From positions 1-40,714 of the forward strand of contig JADFLH010000009.1 of NCBI GenBank assembly GCA_022564515.1: 40,714 bases of DNA, read 5' to 3'. The position numbers and the translations under genes were made by a program. Below are positions 33,744 to 40,714 of the stretch, in pieces (position 1 is the stretch's first letter; the number at the start of each line of letters is the position of its first letter). The notes under the pieces are model-generated. The model ran no database searches, was not told the DNA's origin, and saw only the letters and a list, made by a program, of their open reading frames with translations. This DNA comes from Nitrososphaerota archaeon (GTDB lineage Archaea; Thermoproteota; Nitrososphaeria; Nitrososphaerales; Nitrosopumilaceae).

Positions 33744-34321
33744 GTCCTGATTTTTTTTGCAAAGATTTTCATAATTTCTTGATGAATGTTTTCTTTTGAG
33801 CCAGACGCATCAACAAGTTTCCAATGCTTTTTTCTTGCTAATTGTCTGTATGTTTTAGAAATTTTTTTAGAAAATTCGCGATGCTTTTCAAATTGATCTC
33901 GTTTTGTTTTTTTACGACTAAATGATTCTCTTTGAGATACATCTAAAATAATAACTAAATCGGGTTTTGGAAGACCTGAATCTAAATTTTCAAGCCAATC
34001 AAGATTCATACCATTTACAAGACCATACACCAAATTTGATTGGTAATATCTATTCATTATTAAAACAGAATTTTTTGAATTGGCATCCTCTATATCTTTG
34101 AGTTTCTCCCATCTATTTGCAGCTAAAAGACAATGAACTACTTGAACAGGAAGTTTTCTTTTTCCTGAGAGATATTTTTTAATCTCCTCTCCTATAGGGG
34201 TTGAGTAATCTGGGAAGCTAAACAGTTTGGTTTTGAGTTTTCGTTTTCGTAATGCCTTGGCTAGTAGTTCTGATTGTGTCTTTTTTCCTGCTTGATCTCC
34301 ACCCTCAATTACAATAATCAT
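33740..34321 (-). CDS. tmk: Thymidylate kinase
   Basis: A 193-aa P-loop kinase converting dTMP to dTDP. The P-loop IEGGDQAGKKTQ (5-16) has the archaeal GGDQAGK form, the dTMP-site motif is NRYYQSNLVYG, and DLVIILDVS is the Walker B-like strand. A basic lid (RKKTKRDQFEKHREFSKK) follows. First gene of the tmk-HD-pyrH operon, overlapping the HD gene by 4 bp. ATG at 34321. Confidence 0.92.
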   Translation of the reverse strand: MIIVIEGGDQAGKKTQSELLAKALRKRKLKTKLFSFPDYSTPIGEEIKKYLSGKRKLPVQVVHCLLAANRWEKLKDIEDANSKNSVLIMNRYYQSNLVYGLVNGMNLDWLENLDSGLPKPDLVIILDVSQRESFSRKKTKRDQFEKHREFSKKISKTYRQLARKKHWKLVDASGSKENIHQEIMKIFAKKIRT

Positions 34322-34364
34322 AAGACGTGATCAAGGAGAGTTTGATTAATTAAAAATCTATCAA

Positions 34365-34374
34365 AATTTATAAG
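34365..34374 (+). promoter_or_regulatory. TATA box of the hsp20 gene
   Basis: AATTTATAAG is centred 28 bp before the ATG at 34397. Confidence 0.6.
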
Positions 34375-34396
34375 CAAAAAACAAGAATTTTTTAAA

Positions 34397-34789
34397 ATGG
34401 ACCTAGTAAAATCCATGGCAAAAGAAATGATGCGAGAGATTGACAACAAATCTAGAGAATTTTACGAATTTGTTCTTCCTCCAATAGATATAGAAATTGA
34501 TGAGAATGTACTAACGATAGTAATTGATATTCCAGGTTTTGATAAGAATGACATCAATCTCTCCATTAATGGAAATATCCTTTCAATTAATGCAGAAAAA
34601 AAGCATAGTGAAGAAAAAAAGAATACAATGATCTGTAATCAAAGACCAAATGTGATAGATAAAAAAATTAGACTTCCAATTCACATTAAACAAGGAGAGG
34701 AAAAAGTAAATTCAGCAAAATATTCTCAGGGAGTCTTAACACTTTCAATTCCTATAACGAAACGTGGGAAAAATATCTCAATAGAATAA
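34397..34789 (+). CDS. Small heat-shock protein (Hsp20 family)
   Basis: A 130-aa alpha-crystallin-domain chaperone. A short helical start is followed by the crystallin domain, with DIPGFDKNDINLSINGNILS early and the terminal GVLTLSIP motif. The IxI-type anchor at the very end may be ISIE. It holds unfolding proteins in large oligomers. Single gene with its own promoter; ends 1 bp from the convergent UbiB-like gene. Confidence 0.9.
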   Translation: MDLVKSMAKEMMREIDNKSREFYEFVLPPIDIEIDENVLTIVIDIPGFDKNDINLSINGNILSINAEKKHSEEKKNTMICNQRPNVIDKKIRLPIHIKQGEEKVNSAKYSQGVLTLSIPITKRGKNISIE

Positions 34790-36298
34790 CTATCTGTTTC
34801 TAAAGACAGTAAAAATTCCCATTATAATTAGTGAACCAATCATTCCAGTAATTGAAACAGCTTCATTTATGTTATACAAAAATGCGGAACCTAGAAAAAT
34901 TGCTGAAGATAATATGCTTCCTGAAACTAAAACATTTGATTTGGGTTTGCTAGCAAGTAATTGCAATGATCTGTTTTCATCAATGAATTTTTTCAGTTCA
35001 GGAGCAATAGAAATTGTTGCTTCAATTGACTTTACGAAACTTTTGAATGAATATTTTAGTTCTTCAATGTATGCATCTTTGATAAGATGTTCTTCTTCTA
35101 AAATTATTTTCAGAACTTTAACAAATTTAAAATCAACTTTATGTGTCTTGTAAATTCCTTCAATGATTGTTGCCATTCTAATGTATAGTGCAAGATGTTT
35201 TGGAAGTGTGAATGGAAATTTACTCATTGTTTTGTTTGCAAGTTCCAACAATGCATCAACTTCCATTTCCGTTGGTTTTTTGCCATGCATGGCTTTTACA
35301 GTCAACTCAATTGCACGTTCTATCGCAGTACGATTAAAGTCTGGAATAAGCATTCCAAGTTCATTCATTGCGTTGACTGTTCTGGAAGGATCTTTCTCAA
35401 CTAAAGCAAGGTAAAGTCGTATCAATCTCATTCTAGTATCAGAATCTAGTCTCCCAACCATTCCATAGTCATAGAGAATTAATCTCCCATCATCTGTGAC
35501 TGAGATGTTTCCAGGATGAGGATCTGCATGAAATATTGAATGGCGAAGCAGCATGGTGAAGAAGATTTTGTGCACGTCAATTACGATTTTTTGCCTATCA
35601 ATTCCCTTGTCATCAAGGGCTTGAATATTGGTCACCTTAATTCCTGGAATATACTCCATAGTGAGTACATTTTCAGAAGAATGAGTATCGTAAACTTCAG
35701 GAATAATTACATTTTGATAAGCTTCCATATTTTCCTTAATTGATTTTAGATTTGATGATTCTATTGTATAATCCATTTCTTCATGTATAGTTTCAATAAA
35801 TTGAGCAAGCATTGCTTTTGCGGAAAATCTCAAGTTTGGATCTACAAATTTTAGTGCAGTTGGTAGAATTTTTTGGAGAATTTTTAGATCTTCTTCAACA
35901 ATTTTTTCAATCCCAGGTCTTTTAACCTTAATAACAACTTCTTGATTTCCCATATTTGCTCGATAAACTTGACCTAATGATGCGCCAGCTAATGCATTAT
36001 GATCAATGGAATCAAATTTTTTATCTATTGGGCCAAGATCCTTTTCTATAATTTGTTTGACCTTTTCAAAAGGAGCAGCAGGTACCTGATCTTGAAGTTT
36101 TGAAAGTTCTTCCATGTAGGGTTGCGGTAAAATATCAGCTCTTGATGAAAGCCATTGACCAAGTTTGATGTATACTGGACCAAGAGAAATAAATGCTTTC
36201 AAAACTTTTTTTGCATTTTTTCGGTATTTTTCTGTATCAACACCTCTACCTTCATTTTTTACCCAATCCTTTCTATCCTTTTTTAATGCTAGAATCAA
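34790..36298 (-). CDS. UbiB/ABC1/ADCK-family atypical kinase
   Basis: A 502-aa membrane-associated protein. Residues 45-48 are the KxGQ motif (YIKLGQWLSSRADILP); AGASLGQVYRA (about 103-113) is the Ala-rich nucleotide loop; VVIKVKRPG carries the ion-pair Lys; HADPHPGN and YDYGMVG are the catalytic and metal loops. Two C-terminal helices (residues about 455-500) would insert in the membrane. ADCK proteins support isoprenoid quinone synthesis in other lineages; here the target is unknown. The only standard start is TTG at 36298, but an in-frame N-terminal extension (LRTIKVVFKLIPLILALKK) typical of the family begins beyond it, with no ATG, GTG or TTG; an ATT at 36343, 7-9 nt after AAGGAG, is a possible start. 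Confidence 0.9.
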   Translation of the reverse strand: MILALKKDRKDWVKNEGRGVDTEKYRKNAKKVLKAFISLGPVYIKLGQWLSSRADILPQPYMEELSKLQDQVPAAPFEKVKQIIEKDLGPIDKKFDSIDHNALAGASLGQVYRANMGNQEVVIKVKRPGIEKIVEEDLKILQKILPTALKFVDPNLRFSAKAMLAQFIETIHEEMDYTIESSNLKSIKENMEAYQNVIIPEVYDTHSSENVLTMEYIPGIKVTNIQALDDKGIDRQKIVIDVHKIFFTMLLRHSIFHADPHPGNISVTDDGRLILYDYGMVGRLDSDTRMRLIRLYLALVEKDPSRTVNAMNELGMLIPDFNRTAIERAIELTVKAMHGKKPTEMEVDALLELANKTMSKFPFTLPKHLALYIRMATIIEGIYKTHKVDFKFVKVLKIILEEEHLIKDAYIEELKYSFKSFVKSIEATISIAPELKKFIDENRSLQLLASKPKSNVLVSGSILSSAIFLGSAFLYNINEAVSITGMIGSLIIMGIFTVFRNR

Positions 36299-36349
36299 TG
36301 GAATGAGTTTGAAAACAACTTTGATAGTTCGTAATGTGCTAATAAGAAA

Positions 36350-36736
36350 TCACTCCTTGTAATTTTTAATTTTTTTAGTAATAAAATAGCCAAGATAGCC
36401 TAAAACTAATGATGTGATGAATCCTGAAAGTAATGCGTCTTTTTTTGAATTATTTTTTTTAAAAACACTTGAAGCAACTTTAGAGCCGCCTAATGCTGCA
36501 CAAACAAGACCAACTAATACTTCAGGTGCATCATGAATTAAATGTCCCAGTGGATTCTTTCGTGGATCAACTTTGTCTGTGTGTACAAGAAACTTGTCAT
36601 CATATTCTCTAATGTGTAAATTTCCGTAGCGATATTGCTTATTTGCACCATTTTTTTGTCCTAGAGAAGTTAGTTCCGCTTCTTCAAGCATGAATTCACG
36701 TAATTCCTTAGGGATTTCGATTTCATCCCATGACAT
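36350..36736 (-). CDS. Hypothetical membrane-anchored protein (128 aa)
   Basis: A protein with a soluble N-terminal part (MSWDEIEIPKELREFMLEEA) and two hydrophobic segments near the C-terminus (PEVLVGLVCAALGG and SGFITSLVLGYLGYFI), ending in a basic tail. Not recognised. ATG at 36736 is preferred over the ATG at 36742 because a TATA-like element (36758-36766) is centred 26 bp away. Its stop codon overlaps the Shine-Dalgarno-like AAGGAG of the UbiB-like gene, so the two are likely co-expressed. Confidence 0.65.
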   Translation of the reverse strand: MSWDEIEIPKELREFMLEEAELTSLGQKNGANKQYRYGNLHIREYDDKFLVHTDKVDPRKNPLGHLIHDAPEVLVGLVCAALGGSKVASSVFKKNNSKKDALLSGFITSLVLGYLGYFITKKIKNYKE

Positions 36737-36766
36737 GATCATAGATTTTGGATATCAGATATAATC

Positions 36767-37994
36767 TTAACTTGCGTTTGTTTCTACTTTCTTTCGTTTT
36801 CGTATCTGCGAAAATACTATAATTCCCACGCCAACTGCCACAGATAAAATTATCCATGGGTTATAATCAATTTCAGATTCTTGGCTTTTTGAGGGATCAT
36901 TTATCAAAATGGTTGTGTCATAAGTAATGAATTTTTCATCACGAAGTGAATCTTTGTATCTTACCGTAATTCGTATATCATGTTCACCATATCTTGGGTC
37001 ACCATCAAATTCTAATGGAGTGTTAAATGGAACAGGAGAATCTGTTTCTATTTCATCGATAAATTGAGTTGATTTGATAATGTTAGAATCTCCTAATGGT
37101 TCTAGTGTAACAAATCCAAACAATGCATCTTCATTTCCTTCGTTAATTATTTCACCAATTACAGTTGGCTTGCCGGATAAATCAATAACTCTGACATCAT
37201 ATATCCTTGCATCTATTAGACCTTTAATATAGAAATCAACAATTCTAGAGATTGTGTGTCTATCACCATGTGCGTTAAAATAAGTTAAATCCATTGGGAC
37301 ATGTAGTGTTTCATCCTTTAATGATCCTGGAATATAGACATCGACCTCTAGATACTTGGAAGTTCCAGGATCAATATGACCCACATCCCAGTTTGAATCT
37401 AATACAACTACATTTTCTAAATTTGTTACTGATGTTGTAGTGGAGGAAATTGTAGTTTCAGTATTTTTTGCAACAATGTCTACACCTGAAATTGGTGCAG
37501 TACCATCATTAGATATTTCAATCACAATGTGATTTGTTTGTAAAGAAGTCAAAAATGGATCAAGTGCACGCATGTTAATGATGCTGTCACCTGTAACTTT
37601 GAAATCAAAATCAAAAAATGCATTTCTGACTCCAGATTCCCTTAATCTGGAATAATCTACCTTCAAGTGAATTTGTATCGCTGTTTGCAAAAATTAACTG
37701 ATGTTCTCCATCTGAGGAACTAAATCCTAATGTCATTGAAAGTTGTCCGCGAATACCAGTGATATCCTGAGTTCCTACGTTTGCAAAAACTACAGTAAAT
37801 GGTACGTTTCTGTCACCTGGCTCTACTTCCATTTTTTCATCTTCTATACCAAAATATGCATCAAGAAACTTTACATCACCAAATTTTCGCTCAAAAGGTG
37901 AATCACCTGCTCCCACTTGTGCATACACGTTTAGAAGTATAAGTTGAGAGATTACTAATATAGCAACTAATGTGAATAATGAAAATCTAATCAT
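36767..37994 (-). pseudogene. Secreted ABC-transporter-associated protein, frame-broken
   Basis: From ATG at 37994 the first frame encodes a signal peptide (FSLFTLVAILVISQLILLNV) and a beta domain up to QLIFANSDTNSLEG, then runs into unrelated residues and a stop at 37611. A second frame carries KVDYSRLRESGVRNAFFDFD onward, two more beta domains, and a C-terminal helix (PWIILSVAVGVGIIVFSQIR) with a basic end. The pieces look like a single exported protein of about 400 aa of the COG1361/S-layer-like kind. At the junction (near 37655) either a 1-2 base slip or a short deletion has occurred. It follows the ABC ATPase with a 4-bp overlap, so it probably served that transporter as an extracytoplasmic partner. 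Confidence 0.7.
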
Positions 37995-38698
37995 GTTGTT
38001 ACCTCCAGTGTTTTTGGTTCTTTACTATCAAATGCTCGGCCATCCTTGATTGTAATTACTCGGTCTACGTCTCCAAACACTTCTTTTTCATGTGTGACCA
38101 CGATGAATGTTTGATTCAGTTTTCTAGCCATAGATTTCATAAGTTGGATAATGGTTTCAGCAGTGATAGAATCCAGATTACCGGTTGGCTCATCAGTAAG
38201 GACGATTGAAGGATGATTAATCAAACCTCTTGCAATTGCGGCTCTTTGAGATTGTCCTCCAGAAATTTTGTTGGCACGTTTATGTAGTTGGTCTTGAAGA
38301 CCAACAGCCCTTAACATCTCCTTTACTTCATGTTCTGCATTCTTTTCTGTTCTCTGTATGTTTCTTGGGAGCATTACATTTTCAAAAACAGTAAGGTCTG
38401 CTAAAAGATTAGAAAATTGGAAAACAAAACCCAATTTGTCATTTCTAAATGAGGATATTTTGTCATCGCTGAGTTTGGAAGTATCAACGCCATCGATAAA
38501 GACCTTTCCCTTTGTTGGTTTGTCCAATAGTCCAATCATGTTCAATAATGTGGATTTTCCAGAACCCGAACTTCCAACAACTAATACAAATTCTCCTTTG
38601 TTTATACTAAAGGAAACATCACGTAAAGCTTTGACTTCAGTTTCCCCTTCACCATAAGTTTTGTCTAGATTTTTAATTTCAAGAACTTTCTCAGACAG
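37991..38698 (-). CDS. MacB/LolD-type ABC transporter ATPase
   Basis: A 235-aa ATPase if begun at CTG 38698. Walker A is GSSGSGKST, Q-loop VFQFSNL, signature ISGGQSQR, Walker B VLTDEP, and the switch His lies in VTHEKE. The first ATG in frame (38545) lies after Walker A and would delete the P-loop, so it cannot be the start. Between the in-frame TGA and Walker A no ATG, GTG or TTG exists; CTG at 38698, overlapping the permease stop, is the best candidate. It powers the FtsX-like permease, probably for export or envelope work; no substrate is evident. Confidence 0.88.
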   Translation of the reverse strand: MSEKVLEIKNLDKTYGEGETEVKALRDVSFSINKGEFVLVVGSSGSGKSTLLNMIGLLDKPTKGKVFIDGVDTSKLSDDKISSFRNDKLGFVFQFSNLLADLTVFENVMLPRNIQRTEKNAEHEVKEMLRAVGLQDQLHKRANKISGGQSQRAAIARGLINHPSIVLTDEPTGNLDSITAETIIQLMKSMARKLNQTFIVVTHEKEVFGDVDRVITIKDGRAFDSKEPKTLEVTT

Positions 38699-39878
38699 TT
38701 CTCATCGCCTCCACAGGTTGAAGTTTGGTTGCTCTGTATGCTGGGTATATTGAAGCAGCGATTGCTAAACCAAACGAGGTAAAAGCAATCTGGAGAGTTT
38801 TGGGCCAGTCATAGTTTACCTCCAAAGGAACGCTATTATTCCAAGCCATTTTGGTTTCTTTGGCATAGAATGTATAGCCTATACCAGCTGCTGTTCCAAC
38901 ACTTGCTCCGATAACACCAATGATCATTCCTTGTAGTAAAAACAAAATCAAAATGTCCTTTCTCTTTGCTCCAAGTGAGCGCATAATACCAATTTCTCTA
39001 GTTTTGCTTGAAACAAGCATCATCTGAATTGCTACAATAGCAAACCCAGAAGACATCATTCCAAAATATCCAATCATGTTAATCATGGCAATGCCGGATC
39101 TAAAACCGCGAAGAACTTCTTCAGCAGATTCTTCTATGGTTTCAGCCTCAAAATCATCATTAGGAAATGATCTGAGAAAGAAATCTTTGACTTGAATAGC
39201 TTTTGTTGGATCGTTTAGTCTAACTAAAAATGAACCTGTCTCGCCATTTCTATCCAACATGTCTCGCAAGGTATCAATGTGAATCAGAACAGTGTTATCA
39301 AATCCTTGCCCACCAGCTGAGGTAGAAATTCCACTTACAACAAATTGTTTTAGTTGGTTTTCACCCCAACGATCAACAATCTTAAGTTTTACAGCTTCGC
39401 CGGGTTTAATATCACCAAGTTTATTTGCAATCCAAGAACCTATCACAATTGAATTTCTTGAAAAAACATACTGACCAGAACTTATAGTTTCATGAGCTGC
39501 AGATGTTCGAATATCTCTTAGCGGATCAATTCCCAAGATAGGAACTCTAGTTTCTTCAAATCTCTCACCGTATTTTGTTGCATTAATTGAAGCTGTAGAC
39601 GACAACCGTGGCGTTACCGCTTCTACAAATGGTATTCTTTCAAGCCAATTTACTAAAAATAAATCAGATTTTTCGATAAAGTCTTCTTCATCAGTAATAT
39701 AGATATCACCAAATCTATAACCAGACATATCTCTGATAATTGCGTCATACAAACCTTGAAAAATTACAAAATTTACGTGAATTACTAAAATTCCAATTGA
39801 GACTGCTAATACTGCTCCAGTCAGGCTTCCTTTTTTGTTAGCAAGCATCCTCTTTGCTAGATTAAATCTGTAATCCAA
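38691..39878 (-). CDS. MacB/FtsX-family ABC transporter permease
   Basis: A 395-aa permease: one N-terminal membrane helix (GAVLAVSIGILVIHVNFVIF), a large extracytoplasmic domain at about 45-260, and three C-terminal helices with the FtsX pattern EIGIMRSLGAKRKDILILFL. The arrangement fits lipoprotein- or peptide-related ABC systems. The TTG at 39878 is supported by the TATA box at 39898-39908 and by the conserved RFNLAKRMLANKKG start. Stop overlaps the ATPase gene by 8 bp. First gene of a three-gene operon, divergent from an Lrp/AsnC regulator. Confidence 0.9.
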   Translation of the reverse strand: MDYRFNLAKRMLANKKGSLTGAVLAVSIGILVIHVNFVIFQGLYDAIIRDMSGYRFGDIYITDEEDFIEKSDLFLVNWLERIPFVEAVTPRLSSTASINATKYGERFEETRVPILGIDPLRDIRTSAAHETISSGQYVFSRNSIVIGSWIANKLGDIKPGEAVKLKIVDRWGENQLKQFVVSGISTSAGGQGFDNTVLIHIDTLRDMLDRNGETGSFLVRLNDPTKAIQVKDFFLRSFPNDDFEAETIEESAEEVLRGFRSGIAMINMIGYFGMMSSGFAIVAIQMMLVSSKTREIGIMRSLGAKRKDILILFLLQGMIIGVIGASVGTAAGIGYTFYAKETKMAWNNSVPLEVNYDWPKTLQIAFTSFGLAIAASIYPAYRATKLQPVEAMRTV

Positions 39879-39897
39879 CGGTATATAATGAAAAAGT

Positions 39898-39908
39898 CCT
39901 ATATATAA
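39898..39908 (-). promoter_or_regulatory. TATA box of the ABC transporter operon
   Basis: On the minus strand TTATATATAGG is centred 25 bp before the TTG at 39878, predicting a leaderless message. A second AT-rich element (39882-39892) is too close to serve that start. Confidence 0.6.
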
Positions 39909-39942
39909 TAGATTTGGTGTTAATTTCTTATAAATTCGACAT

Positions 39943-39954
39943 TTTTATAAATAA
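39943..39954 (+). promoter_or_regulatory. TATA box of the Lrp/AsnC-like gene
   Basis: TTTTTATAAATA lies about 48 bp before the TTG at 39997, leaving a leader of about 20-25 nt that carries a Shine-Dalgarno-like AAGGTG (39986-39991) 5 nt before the start. This is one of the few leadered genes in the window. Confidence 0.55.
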
Positions 39955-39996
39955 TAAGTTTGGTTTAGATAGCAGATCAAATCAAAAGGTGTAATA

Positions 39997-40714
39997 TTGG
40001 ACAAAATTGATATGCAAATTCTAAGCAGATTATTGAATAATTGTAGAGAATCTGACCGACAGATAGGCAAAAATATTGGCATTTCTGGTGGTGCTATAAA
40101 ATCTAGAATCAGAAAGATGTTAAAAAACAAAATTATTGAATATTTTACGTTAAAAATTGAACCTACTGTTCTAGGATATGGAGTTATTTACATTGTGATC
40201 ACAGGGGAAGAACTTGAAGATATTTTACAACAGGTCAAACTGATTGGTGAACCATTTTTTGTTGTCCCATGTGTTGGTGGAATAACTGTATGTAGTATTG
40301 TTGTAAAAGAAAATGTTCAACAAAAAATTGAACTTGCAAAAAATCTAATGAGGGATGTCAGAATTCTTACAATATTCGAAGCTGAAAATCCTGGTGTAAA
40401 TTCAAACCTAACAAAAACTGATCTACTTATCATTAGTGAATTAATGAAAGATCCTAGGCAAAAAATTGAAAGTATTGCTAAATCAACAAATCTTTCTACA
40501 AAAACTATAACAAGATCAATAAAGAGGCTTCAAAATGATGATGCAATTCAATTTACACTTATTTACAATCCAACTAAAATTGAAGGATATATTTCTCATG
40601 CGATTTTAACATGGATTAATGGTGATCTTAAAAAAACCCTAGAAATTTTGAAAAATAAGTTTTCAGAACATTTTATGCAAATGCCATTTGTTGCTAAAAA
40701 TCAGATTGTATTGT
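39997..40714 (+). CDS. Lrp/AsnC-like regulator with two HTH domains, cut by window edge
   Basis: At least 239 residues from TTG at 39997 to the window end. Residues 1-50 form a helix-turn-helix of the AsnC type (DKIDMQILSRLLNNCRESDR, then QIGKNIGISGGAIKSRIRKM). Residues 55-125 are a linker domain, and a second HTH follows at about 135-180 (DLLIISELMKDPRQKIESIA, then KSTNLSTKTITRSIKRLQ). The double-HTH layout is common in thaumarchaeal Lrp relatives. It is divergent from the MacB-like ABC operon, which it may regulate (inference). Confidence 0.85.
   Translation, partial: MDKIDMQILSRLLNNCRESDRQIGKNIGISGGAIKSRIRKMLKNKIIEYFTLKIEPTVLGYGVIYIVITGEELEDILQQVKLIGEPFFVVPCVGGITVCSIVVKENVQQKIELAKNLMRDVRILTIFEAENPGVNSNLTKTDLLIISELMKDPRQKIESIAKSTNLSTKTITRSIKRLQNDDAIQFTLIYNPTKIEGYISHAILTWINGDLKKTLEILKNKFSEHFMQMPFVAKNQIVL

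Noticed and set aside
37991-38545. ABC ATPase starting at the ATG at 38545
   Set aside because: That start would remove the Walker A motif, which is encoded intact just upstream in the same frame.

Overview
The window looks like a chromosomal segment of an ammonia-oxidising thaumarchaeon (Nitrososphaerota), close to the marine Nitrosopumilus type. The basis is low GC; archaeal gene families (A-type ATP synthase, archaeal PyrB/PyrI, archaeal UMP kinase, double-HTH Lrp/AsnC); secreted proteins ending in PEFG-CTERM sorting signals; heavy use of copper proteins (cupredoxin, two-domain multicopper oxidase, CopC-CopD); a long Amt-type ammonium transporter; and TATA boxes 24-32 bp upstream of start codons, often TTG, implying mostly leaderless transcripts. 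No tRNA, rRNA, CRISPR array, insertion sequence or phage gene was recognised.

Layout. 1-4.5 kb: rhomboid protease (cut by the window edge), a PEFG-anchored cupredoxin, a DoxX-like membrane protein, and a multicopper oxidase-ZIP metal transporter operon whose TATA box abuts a perfect palindrome. 4.5-10.4 kb: a plastic cluster of secreted proteins carrying a Trp-rich C-terminal module, including a frame-broken gene, a 562-aa protein, a CFI-box protein, an orphan gene tail and a cupredoxin relative without its copper domain. Two perfect 123-bp inverted repeats here are arranged so that inversion would swap the C-terminus of the 562-aa protein. 10.4-16.5 kb: a CopC-CopD-beta-propeller fusion, a ZnuABC-type metal importer and a divergent NikR-like regulator. 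16.2-17.9 kb: a decayed PEF-CTERM gene and divergent pyrB/pyrI. 18-25 kb: A-type ATP synthase genes E-A-B-D-(43-aa ORF)-K on the minus strand with I divergent; C lies alone at 28.4 kb. 25-31.8 kb: rhodanese, Amt, and a run of small or unknown genes including a Cas4-like protein without a recognisable nuclease motif. 31.8-34.3 kb: tmk, an HD phosphohydrolase and UMP kinase as an overlapping operon. 34.4-40.7 kb: Hsp20, a UbiB-like kinase, and a MacB-like ABC permease/ATPase with a frame-broken secreted partner, divergent from an Lrp/AsnC regulator.

How the genes fit together. Ammonium uptake (Amt), copper and divalent metal handling (CopCD, MCO, ZIP, Znu, NikR), ATP synthesis and pyrimidine nucleotide synthesis (PyrB/PyrI, UMP kinase, Tmk) form a core energy and nucleotide set. 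The secreted-protein cluster is the accessory part. The most notable candidate is the inverted-repeat segment at 6286-8984, a possible C-terminal switch that needs read-level evidence. Three genes are frame-disrupted; two of the breaks lie at homopolymers, so assembly error cannot be excluded.
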